DNA of 64,000 nt from Salinisphaera sp. LB1 (GTDB taxonomy: Bacteria > Pseudomonadota > Gammaproteobacteria > Nevskiales > Salinisphaeraceae): assembly GCF_003177035.1 (NCBI RefSeq), contig NZ_CP029488.1, positions 4,036,501 to 4,100,500 of the forward strand, in the 5' to 3' direction. Shown here piece after piece: positions 52,675 to 64,000 of the stretch. The position numbers were made by a program, and so were the translations under genes. The notes beneath the pieces are model-generated. The model ran no database searches and was not told the DNA's origin. It was given only the letters and a program-made list of their open reading frames with translations. Position 1 is the stretch's first letter; the number at the start of each line of letters is the position of its first letter.

Positions 52675-55500
52675 ATGACTTCCAACAGCTTCGACACCCG
52701 CAGCCAGCTCACGGTCGACGACACGACCTATACCGTCTATCGCCTCGACCGTATCAAGGGCGCCGATAGGCTGCCGTACAGCCTCAAGGTGATGCTGGAA
52801 AACCTGCTGCGCAACGAGGACGGCCGGCTAGTCACCGTCGATCAGATCGAGGCGCTGGCGAACTGGCAGCCGGAAGTCGTGTCCGAACAGGAAATTCAGT
52901 ACACGCCAGCCCGGGTGCTGATGCAGGATTTCACCGGCGTACCCTGCGTCGTGGATCTGGTGGCGATGCGCGATGCGATCGGCGACTTCGGCGGCCAAGC
53001 CCAGCGCATCAACCCGCAGATCCCCACCGAGCTCGTCATCGACCATTCCGTGATCGTCGATGCCTTCGGCCGGCCGGATGCGTTCCTGACCAATGCAACC
53101 AAGGAATTCGAACGCAACGCCGAACGCTACCAGCTGCTGCGCTGGGGACAAAACGCATTCAACGACTTCAAAGTGGTGCCGCCGGATACCGGCATATGCC
53201 ATCAGGTCAATCTGGAATATCTGGCGCGTACGGTTTTCACGCGCGAGACCGACGACGGCATGCTCGCTTACCCGGACACGCTGGTCGGCACGGATTCGCA
53301 CACACCCATGGTCAACGGACTCGGCGTGCTTGGATGGGGCGTGGGCGGCATCGAGGCCGAGGCCGCCATGCTGGGCCAACCGATCAGCCTGCTGATGCCC
53401 CAGGTCGTGGGCTTCAAGCTTACCGGCGAACTCCAGCCCGGCACCACCGCCACTGATCTGGTGCTCACGGTCGCCGAGCTGCTGCGCGCGACCGGCGTGG
53501 TCGGCAAGTTTGTCGAATTCTACGGCCCCGGGGTGGCCAACGTGCCATTGGCCAATCGCGCTACGATCGGCAACATGAGCCCGGAATACGGCTCCACCTG
53601 TGCGATCTTTCCGATCGACGACGAAACCCTGTCGTACCTACGCCTGACCGGCCGTTCCGAACATCAGGTCCGTCTGGTCGAGGCCTACGCGAAAGAGCAG
53701 GGTCTATGGCATGATCCGGCACACGAACCGGAATATTCGCAGACCGTCGAGCTCGACTTGGGCCGCGTCGAGCCCTCGATCGCCGGTCCGAAACGCCCGC
53801 ACGATCGCGTGCCGCTACGCATCGCGCCGCACGCAGTCAGCGCGCTGCTGGAAGGCGAAACCCAAGCCGAAGCCGTGAACGTGGGCCTCGATGAGGCATC
53901 AGGAGAGTCGTTTCCGGCCAGTGACCCAGTCTCCATCAGCCAGGTTCACGACGGCGACGAACCGCACGCCGCTTGCGACTGTGGTGATGACCACGACTGG
54001 CCAAGTACGCCGGCGACCGTGACCCTGGATGACGGCACCCAGTGCGAGATCGACAATGGCTCGGTCGTGATCGCCGCGATTACCTCCTGTACCAACACAT
54101 CCAACCCGTCGGTGATGATCGGCGCGGCGCTGCTGGCCAAAAACGCCGTCGAGAAGGGCCTGGTCCGCAAGCCGTGGGTCAAGACCTCTCTGGCCCCGGG
54201 CTCCCGGGTCGTCACCGACTACATCGAGCGCGCCGGCCTGACGCCCTACTTAGAAGAGCTCGGCTTCAACCTGGTCGGCTACGGCTGTACCACCTGCATC
54301 GGCAACTCCGGTCCGCTCATTCCGGAGGTCAGCGCGGCGGTCAATGACAACGATCTCACCGTCTGTTCGGTACTGTCGGGCAACCGCAATTTCGAGGGCC
54401 GTATCCATCCCGAATGTCGGATGAACTTCCTGGCCTCGCCGCCACTGGTGGTGGCCTATGCGCTGGCCGGCAGCCTGCACGTCAATCTGTTACGCGAACC
54501 GCTGGGCACCGACGCTGACGGCCAGCCGGTCTATCTACGTGATATCTGGCCCGCGCCCCAAACGATCGAACGCACCATCGCTGAGAATCTTCATGCGGGG
54601 ATGTTCACCGAAGGCTATGCCGACATCTATGCCGGCGACGAGCGTTGGCAAGGCATGGATATTCCGGAAGGCGACACCTTCCAGTGGCAGTCTGAGTCGA
54701 CCTATGTCCGTCAGCCGCCGTTTTTCGATGGTATGGGCCGCGAACCCAAGCCGCTGGCCGACATCACCGGCGCGCGCGTCCTGGCCAAACTCGGCGACTC
54801 GGTGACCACGGATCATATCAGCCCGGCCGGTGCGATCGCGCCCGATTCCCCCGCCGGCCAGTACCTGGCCGAGCACGGCGTCGAACGCCAGGCTTTCAAT
54901 TCCTATGGCGCGCGCCGCGGCAACCACGAGGTCATGATCCGCGGCACTTTCGCCAACATCCGCCTACGCAACCAGCTTGCACCGGAAACCGAGGGCGGAT
55001 ATACCCGCGACTTCACGCAGTCCGAGGCCCCGGTCACCACCATCTTTGAGGCCTCCGTCAATTACACCAGGGGGAACACGCCGCTGGTGATCCTTGCCGG
55101 CAAGGAATACGGCTCGGGCTCTTCGCGCGACTGGGCTGCCAAGGGCACCGCGCTGCTCGGCGTGCGGGCCGTGATCGCTGAATCCTACGAGCGCATTCAT
55201 CGCTCCAATCTGATTGGCATGGGCGTGCTACCACTGCAGTTCGCCGACGGCGAGAGCTTGGAGTCGCTCGGTCTGACCGGCGAGGAGACATTCGACATCA
55301 CCGGTTTGGCGGGGCGCGACGCGCCGGCAAACACCGTGCACGTCCAGGCTACCGACCCGCAGGGCAACACCCGGGACTTCGAGACGCGCGTGCGTATCGA
55401 CACGCCGGCGGAAGCCGGCTACTACCGACACGGCGGTATCCTGCCCTATATGTTGCGCGAGCTTCTCAATGATGCATCGACTGCATCTGGTCAGGCCTGA
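52675..55500 (+). CDS. acnA: Aconitate hydratase A
   Basis: AcnA (941 residues) interconverts citrate and isocitrate via a [4Fe-4S] cluster. Cluster ligands are in [20 protein letters not shown] and [14 protein letters not shown]. Catalytic and substrate-binding motifs include [33 protein letters not shown] and [14 protein letters not shown]. The protein is about 50 residues longer than E. coli AcnA (891) because of an insertion around [13 protein letters not shown] (about residue 435), which is rich in Cys, His and Asp. The ATG at 52675 is preceded by AGGATTT. Confidence 0.97.
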   Translation: MTSNSFDTRSQLTVDDTTYTVYRLDRIKGADRLPYSLKVMLENLLRNEDGRLVTVDQIEALANWQPEVVSEQEIQYTPARVLMQDFTGVPCVVDLVAMRDAIGDFGGQAQRINPQIPTELVIDHSVIVDAFGRPDAFLTNATKEFERNAERYQLLRWGQNAFNDFKVVPPDTGICHQVNLEYLARTVFTRETDDGMLAYPDTLVGTDSHTPMVNGLGVLGWGVGGIEAEAAMLGQPISLLMPQVVGFKLTGELQPGTTATDLVLTVAELLRATGVVGKFVEFYGPGVANVPLANRATIGNMSPEYGSTCAIFPIDDETLSYLRLTGRSEHQVRLVEAYAKEQGLWHDPAHEPEYSQTVELDLGRVEPSIAGPKRPHDRVPLRIAPHAVSALLEGETQAEAVNVGLDEASGESFPASDPVSISQVHDGDEPHAACDCGDDHDWPSTPATVTLDDGTQCEIDNGSVVIAAITSCTNTSNPSVMIGAALLAKNAVEKGLVRKPWVKTSLAPGSRVVTDYIERAGLTPYLEELGFNLVGYGCTTCIGNSGPLIPEVSAAVNDNDLTVCSVLSGNRNFEGRIHPECRMNFLASPPLVVAYALAGSLHVNLLREPLGTDADGQPVYLRDIWPAPQTIERTIAENLHAGMFTEGYADIYAGDERWQGMDIPEGDTFQWQSESTYVRQPPFFDGMGREPKPLADITGARVLAKLGDSVTTDHISPAGAIAPDSPAGQYLAEHGVERQAFNSYGARRGNHEVMIRGTFANIRLRNQLAPETEGGYTRDFTQSEAPVTTIFEASVNYTRGNTPLVILAGKEYGSGSSRDWAAKGTALLGVRAVIAESYERIHRSNLIGMGVLPLQFADGESLESLGLTGEETFDITGLAGRDAPANTVHVQATDPQGNTRDFETRVRIDTPAEAGYYRHGGILPYMLRELLNDASTASGQA

Positions 55501-55651
55501 GGATAGTCCACTGATGAGTCGAGACAACACAAGGAACCTGAGCGAATAGCAAAATCGCGTATCCAACAACGAGTTCTGCGCATTTCGCCGATACTTAAGC
55601 ATAGATGAACCGGTGGGTTAATTGCACCCACATCACGAGCAGGAGAGACAC

Positions 55652-56287
55652 ATGGGTTTACGGCTCGGAGAGACCGCACCCGATTTCACAGCTGAAACCA
55701 CCGAAGGCACGATCCATTTTCACGAATGGATAGGCGATTCGTGGTGCATGCTGATGTCACACCCGGCTGACTTTACGCCGGTATGCACAACCGAGCTGGG
55801 TGCCGTGGGCGGGCTCAAGGCGGCATTCGCCCAGCGCGATACCAAAGCGATCGTCGTATCGGTCGATTCGGTGGAAGACCACCGCAACTGGTCACAGGAT
55901 ATCGAAGAAACCCAGGGCAACGCGGTCAATTTCCCGGTTATTGGCGATCCGGAACACAAGGTCGCAGAGCTCTACGACATGATCCACCCCAACGCCGGCG
56001 ACACCTCGACCGTGCGCTCGGTGTTCATCATCGATCCCAAAAAGAAAATTCGCATGACTCTGACCTACCCGAAGAGCGCCGGTCGTAACTTCGCCGAGAT
56101 TCTGCGGGTGATCGACTCGCTACAACTGACCGACAATTACAAAGTCACCACCCCGGCGAACTGGAACGACGGTGACGATGTGATCATCTCGCCGGCGCTG
56201 TCAAACGACGAGGCCAAGGAGTTATTCCCAGACGGCTGGGACGAGCTCAAACCCTATTTGCGCATGATCAAGCAGCCGAACAAATAG
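55652..56287 (+). CDS. 1-Cys peroxiredoxin (Prx6 type)
   Basis: A 211-residue peroxidase that reduces H2O2 and organic peroxides. The peroxidatic Cys is in SHPADFTPVCTTELGAVGGL (about residue 46). The C-terminal extension typical of Prx6 (NYKVTTPANWNDGDDVIISP, then PYLRMIKQP) is complete, and no resolving Cys is present, so it is a 1-Cys enzyme. The ATG at 55652 has GGAGA upstream; the frame opens at 55622. It follows acnA by 151 bp. Confidence 0.95.
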   Translation: MGLRLGETAPDFTAETTEGTIHFHEWIGDSWCMLMSHPADFTPVCTTELGAVGGLKAAFAQRDTKAIVVSVDSVEDHRNWSQDIEETQGNAVNFPVIGDPEHKVAELYDMIHPNAGDTSTVRSVFIIDPKKKIRMTLTYPKSAGRNFAEILRVIDSLQLTDNYKVTTPANWNDGDDVIISPALSNDEAKELFPDGWDELKPYLRMIKQPNK

Positions 56288-56325
56288 AACCAACTCACAC
56301 CACAAAAAATATCGTGGGTACGAGT

Positions 56326-56534
56326 ATGAGTACTGTGATGCTCGAATCCGGGCTGACGTGCCCGGACTGCGGCTTTGCCCAGCAGGAAACCATGCCGACC
56401 GGGCCGGGGCCTGCTGGCTCTACTATCAAGGCCGTCAGTGCCAGGTGCTCGCGCGCCCCAAACTAGGCGATTGCTGTGTGTTTTGTTCCTTTGGCTCGGT
56501 GGCGTGTCCGCCGGTCCGGCAGCAGCACACCTGA
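56326..56534 (+). pseudogene. GDCCxxC-domain small protein, frameshifted
   Basis: The ATG at 56326 begins MSTVMLESGLTCPDCGFAQQ and ETMPT, which is the start of the GDCCVxC family. After ATGCCGACC the frame shifts by one base within a G/C-rich stretch (about 56397-56408); the rest of the family sequence then continues as ACWLYYQGRQCQVLARPKLG, then GDCCVFCSFGSVACPP to a stop at 56534. Both halves are well conserved, so this is either a very recent pseudogene or a sequencing error. These proteins are often found near metal- and oxidative-stress genes; function is unknown. Confidence 0.75.
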
Positions 56535-56568
56535 GCGGCGACCGGCATGAGCCGTCCCGAAAGCCACG

Positions 56569-56983
56569 TTGCCTTATCCTTCTCAGACTGCGCGACGCGC
56601 TCGATTTCGTCGGCTCCGGCTCGCATATGGAGCACGCGGCGTTTCTCGACCGCACGACCGGGGCGATCTATTGGCAGAGCGACAATGCCGACGTGAGCGA
56701 CGAGTTACCCGAGCATATCGACGATGCCGACCGCTATATCACGATCCCGTATAAGAACGATCTCGGCCTCGGCAAGCCGTTGGCGATGGCATTTGCCCGC
56801 AAGTATCTCCCGGAAGGCTTCGAGCAGGTCCGGGCGATATTCAACCAGTCGGACGCCTGCGCGCACTTCAAAGCGCTATTGATCCATCAAGACGGGCTAA
56901 CGCGTGGTAGACCTATGAGCAAAACGGGTCGGAGTCTGTCCTTCGCCCGTGGTGCGCCGATCACGGTATCGCGCTGGAAGACT
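56569..56983 (+). pseudogene. UPF0158-family gene with a damaged 3' end
   Basis: The plus strand encodes LRDALDFVGSGSHMEHAAFL, DRTTGAIYWQSDNADVSDEL, GLGKPLAMAFARKYLPEGFE and FKALLIHQDGLTR, matching UPF0158 proteins. After LTR the frame breaks: the true continuation lies in another frame (TYEQNGSESVLRPWCADHGI to a stop at 56983), preceded by TAG. The start is unclear since the expected ATG before the first helix is missing, and the frame runs through from 56375 without a good ribosome site. The open frame to 57037 therefore ends in noise. Non-functional, or read incorrectly. Confidence 0.6.
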
Positions 56984-57037
56984 AGGCCAGCGGTATACTA
57001 CGTGATGCGAACAGGGCGCATTGCCCCAAACCGTTGA

Positions 57038-57643
57038 CCCTCAACTTTACCCGCACGTCGAATTTATTCTGTCAGTCGCTGTCGGGAGCTAAATCCGCGC
57101 CTAATCCGATGATCGCTTGCTCGACATTTGAAAGCCCCGATTTCAAGTCGCTTTGGCCTTTTCGCGACTCGCTGAGTTTGGTGCGTGTAGTTTGCGGCTG
57201 GTCGAGTACCCCGTTATCCAAGATGCGGTCTCCCCCTGAAAATGCTTAATTAAGAGCCTATTCCAATAGGCAACGCGCTAAACAATATCGTTTGGCACGA
57301 CCCGCACGTGAAATCGAGTATAACGGGTCGGGTTCAGTTCAACGCCCGGATGTCGAGCCGAGCGCCGACCTACCCAAGGAACCCTCGATATCACCCCGCA
57401 CTTTTCCCGCTCCCCTTGACATGAATCAAGGCACGCCGCGCGAATGACCCATAGATTGGTGTAGCGGGCGTAGCGAAGTACGTTCAATTCTGACGACTGG
57501 CGACCGGGCGCGCTTTCTAGCGCACTGACGCTCGTCCTTGGATGCGTGAGCCGTTATTAGCTGACGGTCCGGCGCATCGCCGAATGCCCTAACCGCCCAG
57601 CCGGAGCACCTATGCGAATCGCACAACACGCAGCAGTACGCCG
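57038..57643. other. Upstream region of gltB
   Basis: About 600 bp without a supported gene. It contains an FNR-like site (57416-57429) and, at its end, a 12-codon leader ORF coupled to gltB (entered separately). The segment 57050-57250 is comparatively AT-rich and shows no conserved protein in any frame. Promoters for gltB should lie here, but I cannot identify the -35 and -10 elements with confidence. Confidence 0.5.
57416..57429. promoter_or_regulatory. Near-perfect FNR/ANR box upstream of gltB
   Basis: TTGACATGAATCAA differs from TTGAT-N4-ATCAA at one position (C for T). It lies about 220 bp upstream of gltB and 190 bp upstream of the leader ORF, farther than usual, so it may act from a long leader or be inactive. 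Confidence 0.45.
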
Positions 57644-57647
57644 ATGA
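57612..57647 (+). CDS. Leader peptide ORF overlapping the gltB start
   Basis: ATG at 57612 starts the 11-residue peptide MRIAQHAAVRR, ending at TGA 57645-57647, which overlaps the gltB ATG (57644) as ATGA. The leader has a good ribosome site (GGAG, 6-7 nt spacing) whereas gltB has none of its own, so gltB translation may depend on the leader ribosome. No attenuation hairpin is evident. Confidence 0.5.
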   Translation: MRIAQHAAVRR

Positions 57648-60600
57648 CAGGAGCACCCGAATTCCATCCCGAGTTGCGATCCAGAGCCAATTGCGGCGTC
57701 GGTGCGGTGGTCGATCTGCAAGGCCGTGCCAGTCATCAGATTCTGAGCGACGCACTGCAAGTGCTGGAACGGTTGGATCATCGCGGCGCGCGCGGCGCCG
57801 AAGAGAACACCGGCGACGGCGCCGGCGTGATGTTGCAGAAACCGGATGCCCTCTTCCGCCGCGAGATCGATGATCTGCCGGCCACCGATGCCTATGCCGT
57901 CGCCCAGTTGTTTCTGCCCACCGATCCCGACCAGCAGCAGACACTCCGACAACGACTTGAGACAGTCCTTACGGTTCGGCGTTTTGTTTCGCTTGGCTGG
58001 CGCCACGTGCCGACCCGTAACGAGGGCCTCGGCCACGGCGCGCTGGATACTGAGCCGTGCGTCCAACAATTATTTCTGGTGCACGCCGACGGCCTAACCG
58101 GCCGCGCGTTGGACCGGCGCTGTTATGTGTTGCGGCTGGCGCTGGACAAAGCAGTGGCGGACTTGCCCGGAGCCTGCTATTTCCATATCTGCTCATTGGA
58201 TCGGCGCAGAATCGTCTACAAGGGCCTGCTAACCAATCCACAGCTGCGCCGCTATTATCCGGATCTGTCTGATCCGGTCGTGGTCACGGCCCTCGCCCTG
58301 GCGCATTCGCGTTTCTCCACCAATACTCTGGGCAGCTGGGCGCGCGCGCACCCCCACCGCGTAATCGTGCACAACGGCGAGATCAATACCTATCGGGCCA
58401 ACTTCAATCGTCTGCGCGATCGCGAAGCCGATCTCGACCATCCCGAGATCGGCGCCGAGTTGCGCGCCCTGCGGCCTCTGGTGGAAACCGGGGTCAGCGA
58501 TACCGAGCTGTTGGACGCCGCTCTCGAACTTTTAATGGCCGGCGGGCGCAGTCTGGAGCATTCGTTACGGATGCTGGTTCCGGAAGCCTGGCACAACGAC
58601 CTCACCATGGAGCCAGCACGCCGCGCGTGGTATGACTATCACGCCAACCTGATCGAGCCTTGGGACGGCCCAGCGTTGGTGGTCGGCAGCGACGGTGAGC
58701 GCGTAGTCGCGGTGCTCGATCGCAACGGCTTCCGGCCTTGCCGCTACGACCTCACCCACGACGGCCGGCTGATCCTGGCCAGCGAGGCCGGCGTGCTGGA
58801 TCAGCCGGCTACCAATATCCGTGAGCGCGCGCGGCTCGGACCCGGTCAGATGCTGGTCGTGGATCCGGCCGCCGGCGGCCTGCTCGACGCCGAAACCATG
58901 CAGCAACGCTTTCGCGGCGCGCATTACGCAAAATGGCTGGCGGGGCGCCCCCGGCTCGCCAGTTTTGCCCCAGGGCGCGACTGCGAGCGCACACCAGACC
59001 TGCCGGATCTGGAATCCCACCAGCGAGCGGCAGGCTATTCCTGGGAGGCGCTGGAGCACCTCTTGCGCCCACTCGCCGAAGACAGTAAGGACCCAATCGG
59101 CGCGATGGGCGACGATGCGCCACCGGCGGTGCTCTCGGCTACGCCGCGCAATGTCTACGGCTATTTCAAGCAGTTGTTCGCGCAGGTCTCCAACCCGCCT
59201 ATCGACTACCTGCGCGAGCGCTTGGTCACCTCGCTGGAAAGCGATATCGGCCCACAGCGCAACCTGCTGTCCGCGTCCCGCGCCCATTGCCGCCGTATCC
59301 ATCTCGACTCGCCGCTGCTGACTAACGGCGAGTTGGCCGCACTGCGTGGCCTTCAGGCACGTGGCTTTGCCCACGACACGCTGGATGCCACGTTCACGCC
59401 CGAGCAATCGCTGCCGGATGCGCTCGACGCGCTATGCACCAAAGCCGAGACCGCTGCACGCGACGGCGTCGCCCTGCTGGTACTCTCGGACCGCGCGAGC
59501 GGCGCTAGCCGATTGCCCATTCCGGGGTTGCTGGCCGTGGGCGCAGTGCACCAGCATTTGCTGGTCCACGATCTGCGTCTGCGCGTGGCCTTGATCGCCG
59601 AAATCGGCGATGCGGCCACCGTCCACCATATATGTACCCTGTTTGGTTTCGGCGCGGACGGCGTCAACCCCTACCTAGCGCTGGCCAGCGTCGGCGCCCT
59701 GACCGGCGAGGACGCTGCACTCCCGCGTTATCTGCACGGCCTCGAGGACGGACTGCTCAAGGTCATGTCCAAGATGGGCATCAGCACCCTGGAAAGCTAC
59801 AAGGGTGCGCAGTTGTTCGAAGCGCTCGGTTTGGCGCCCGAGGTCATCGATCGCTGCTTCACCGGCAGTATTAGCCGAATCGGCGGCAGCGACTTTGCGC
59901 AACTCGAAGCGAGCCTGCGCGAAGATCATGCGGCGGCCTGGGCGCCGCCGCTGCCGGACACACCGCGACTGGCCAACGGCGGCGAACTGTACTGGCGTCG
60001 CGACGGCGAACACCACGACTGGGATCCGGATACGCTGGGCTTGTTGCAGACCGCGGTGCGTACCCATGACGAACGCGCCTACCGCGCGTTCAGCGAGCGC
60101 ATCGACCGCCCCGCCGACGGTGCGCGAAATCTGCGCAGCCTGCTGGCGTTCAAGGTCACCGACGCCGTCCCCTTGGAACAGGTCGAGCCCGTCAACGCCA
60201 TCACCCGGCGCTTTTTCTCCGGTTCGATGTCGCTGGGCGCATTGTCACCCGAGGCGCACGAAACCATCGCTATCGGCATGAACCGGGTCGGCGGTATCGC
60301 CCACACCGGCGAGGGTGGCGAGCAGGAGGAACGTTTCGGCACCGAGCGCGAATGTCGCAACAAGCAGATCGCCAGCGGACGGTTCGGGGTCACCGCCGCC
60401 TATCTAGCCGCGGCGGAGCAGATCGAGATCAAGATGGCGCAGGGTGCCAAGCCGGGCGAAGGCGGCCAGCTACCCGGCCACAAGGTGGCCGGCTTGGTGG
60501 CCGAACTGCGCCATATGACGCCGGGCGTCGGTCTGATCTCACCACCGCCGCATCATGACATCTACTCGATCGAGGACCTGGCGCAGTTGATCCACGACCT

Positions 60601-62115
60601 GCGCGCCGCCAATCCGAACGCCGAAATCCAGGTCAAGCTGGTCTCTGCGCCGGGCGTCGGTACGATTGCCGCCGGCGTGGTCAAGGCCGGCGCCGATGCC
60701 ATTCTCATCGCCGGTGATGCCGGCGGCACCGGTGCGGCGGCCAAGACCTCCATCAAATCCGCCGGCTTGCCGTGGGAACTGGGGCTGGCCGAAGCCCAGC
60801 AGGTGCTGGTGGCCAATCGGCTGCGCTCGCGCGTCCACCTGCGAACCGACGGCGGTCTCAAGACCGGTCGCGACGTCGTGGTTGCCGCCCTTCTAGGCGC
60901 GGAAGCCTACGGTTTCGGCATGGCCGCGGTGATTGCCGTGGGCTGCATCATGCTGCGCAAATGCCACTGCAACACCTGCTCGGTCGGAGTCGCCACCCAG
61001 GATCCGGAATTGCGCAAGCTGTTCCCTGGCCAGCCCGAGCATATTGTCAACCTCATGCGTTTCATCGCGGCCGACGTACGCGGGCATTTGGCCGCCCTCG
61101 GCGCGCGCAGCCTGGACGAGATCATCGGCCGGGTCGATCTACTGGCACAAGTGGACGCGGATGCGGCCGACCTGCACGGCCTAAACCTGAGCTGCGTACT
61201 GCGGCAGCCCGAGGGCGACGACGACCGCCGTTGTCGGGCGCTGCCGCAGCAACGCGCCGCAGACCGCGTGGATACCGCGTTCATCGAACGCGCTCGGCCA
61301 GCACTGGAACGCGGCGAATCCGTCACGATCAACGACTGCATCGACAACCGCGACCGCAGCGTCGGCACGCGCCTCAGTTATTGGCTGACCCATCGCCACG
61401 GCAGTGCGGGCCTGCCGGACGCCACCCTGCGTCTTGTTCTGGACGGCGTTGCGGGCCAAAGCCTGGGTGCCTTCGTCAACCGCGGCATACAAATCCAAGT
61501 GATTGGTGCAGCCAACGATTACGCCGGCAAGGGTTTGTCCGGCGGGCGCCTCATCCTGCGCGCGCCCGCCGACGCCGGTTTTGATCCTGACGCCAGCGTC
61601 ATTCTCGGTAACGCCGCGCTCTACGGCGCCACCGGCGGTGAGTTCTATGCCCAGGGTGCGGCCGGCGAACGCTTTGGCGTGCGCAATTCCGGCGTCCTGG
61701 CGGTGGTGGAAGGATGCGGCGATCATGCCTGCGAGTACATGACCGGCGGCGCGGTGCTGATCCTCGGCCGCCTCGGGCGTAACTTTGCGGCCGGCATGAG
61801 CGGCGGGGAGGTCTTTCTGCCGGCCGATGCGCACGCTGCGCTCGATTCATTGGACGACGGTTTTCAGGTCGAGGCGCTCTCAGAACCGCGCGATCTCGCG
61901 CTCGTCGAGCGGTTGCTGCGCAACCAGTCGTATTACACCGGCAGCCGGATCGCCGATGATCTGTTGGTGCAATGGCCGGACCGCGCTGAACGGCTGTGCA
62001 AGATCACCCCGGTCGGTTATGCCGAGGCCGTCGCTGAACAAGTCGCGGCGGGCAACGACCCGCGTGTGGCCTTGCCGCCGGCTGCCGGGGACGCTGTCGC
62101 TGACGGGGAGACATC

Positions 62116-62119
<4 letters not shown>
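57644..62119 (+). CDS. gltB: Glutamate synthase (NADPH) large subunit
   Basis: GltB (1491 residues) transfers the amide nitrogen of glutamine to 2-oxoglutarate. Its N-terminal glutaminase has the catalytic Cys in NCGVGAVVDL after a short pro-sequence. Other parts: the class II amidotransferase core (HNGEINTYRANFNRLRDRE), the central domain, the FMN/Fe-S synthase domain with PPPHHDIYSIEDLAQLIHDL and GDAGGTGAAAKTSI, the cluster Cys in MLRKCHCNTCSVGVATQDPE, and a C-terminal GXGXG beta-helix (GGEFYAQGAAGERFGVRNSG). It forms an alpha-beta complex with GltD, whose gene overlaps by 4 bp. Confidence 0.97.
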
Positions 62120-63614
<1,495 letters not shown>

Positions 63615-63618
<4 letters not shown>

Positions 63619-64000
63619 CGTGGCCGGGGCTCGCCATCGCCGTACACCTACTGGCGGTCCTATGGTGGATCGGTGGCCTCGCGTTCGTGACGTTGGTGCT
63701 GCTGCCCGCGCTGCGTGCCGAGTTCAACGACCAATCACACGCCCTGCTGAGCGCCATCGAACGCCGTTTCGCACCGCAAGCACGCCTGGCAGTGGTCCTG
63801 GTCGGCGCTTCGGGGATCTATCTCCTGTGGGCTTTTGATCTGTGGCGGGTCCTGGGTCAACTATCGTTCTGGTGGCTGGACGCGATGATCGGCTACTGGC
63901 TTGTCTTCGCGATGATCCTCTTCGTGATTGAACCCTTGGGGGTTTTACAGCGCCTGATTTTTGTCGGGCAGGATCCGGCGATCGCATGGCGACGTTTCCA
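63615..64000 (+). CDS. CopD-like integral membrane protein (3' end cut by window)
   Basis: The first 128 residues of a membrane protein. Its start ATG at 63615 overlaps the gltD stop. The N-terminal segment AIAVHLLAVLWWIGGLAFVT followed by LVLLPALR has the conserved His and WWIGG pattern of CopD/YebZ-like and related heme- or metal-linked membrane proteins. At least two more membrane segments are visible (LAVVLVGASGIYLLWAF and MIGYWLVFAMILFVI). Role unknown; the coupling to gltBD is unusual. The family call is provisional because the protein is incomplete. Confidence 0.6.

Overview
The window is a GC-rich bacterial chromosome segment, most likely from a gammaproteobacterium. Support for that comes from the glyA-nrdR-ribD-ribE-ribH-nusB-thiL block, an AceE-type (homodimeric) pyruvate dehydrogenase E1, FNR/ANR-type operators and an alcaligin/desferrioxamine-like siderophore operon. 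The gene set reminds me of Salinisphaera and relatives, but that is an inference from memory and is not proven here.

Layout. 1-2.5 kb: an ABC-transporter ATPase cut by the window edge, an unknown protein, an ElaA-like acetyltransferase and a SpoIIAA-like protein. 2.6-10.7 kb: a minus-strand hydroxamate siderophore operon. It encodes a TonB-dependent receptor, a PLP decarboxylase, an N-monooxygenase, an N-acyltransferase and an IucC-type synthetase. It has overlapping genes, a candidate Fur box in front and a terminator behind. 10.8-20.2 kb: thioesterase, HAD phosphatase, FAD dehydrogenase, a PhaC-like hydrolase lacking its catalytic Cys, aldo/keto reductase, a broken cardiolipin synthase N-terminus, a PHP exonuclease, the tonB-exbB-exbD energising operon and tRNA-Pro. 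20.6-34.3 kb: conserved housekeeping genes (folD, cysS, thiL, nusB, ribH, ribE, ribD, nrdR, glyA, aspS, an FmdB-like protein, ugd, a WbpE-like aminotransferase) and tRNA-Glu, tRNA-Ala and tRNA-Val.

34.26-45.69 kb is an 11.4-kb plasticity region between tRNA-Val and aceE. It holds an apparently intact IS630 and IS3, and remnants of IS21 (two pieces), IS1595 (two pieces), IS91 with its partner recombinase, and IS66. It also holds fragments of a ParM-like plasmid actin and of ribonucleotide reductase, an AlpA-like regulator, a tyrosine integrase with a translationally coupled partner, and a Rieske ferredoxin. A very regular GGTCGAC array (triplets at 11-bp pitch, repeating every 63 bp) and a 1-kb hairpin-rich non-coding stretch lie between the IS3 and the integrase.

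45.7-64 kb: aceE with no aceF beside it, then a cluster of small redox, stress and electron-transfer genes (PNPOx-like flavoprotein, FdxA, DUF488, HVA1/TUDOR, nitronate monooxygenase, DUF3565, AhpD-like), acnA, a 1-Cys peroxiredoxin, two frameshifted small genes, gltB-gltD and the start of a CopD-like membrane protein. Three perfect FNR/ANR palindromes and one near-perfect one lie upstream of genes in and near this cluster, suggesting a local oxygen-responsive regulon. The iron-uptake operon and tonB-exbBD probably work together: the receptor imports the siderophore made by the biosynthetic enzymes, using energy delivered by TonB.

Most of the window is ordinary. The parts most worth a second look are the GGTCGAC array and structured DNA near the integrase, the integrase-partner pair, the FNR-box cluster, the PhaC-like protein without its nucleophile and the leader ORF coupled to gltB.
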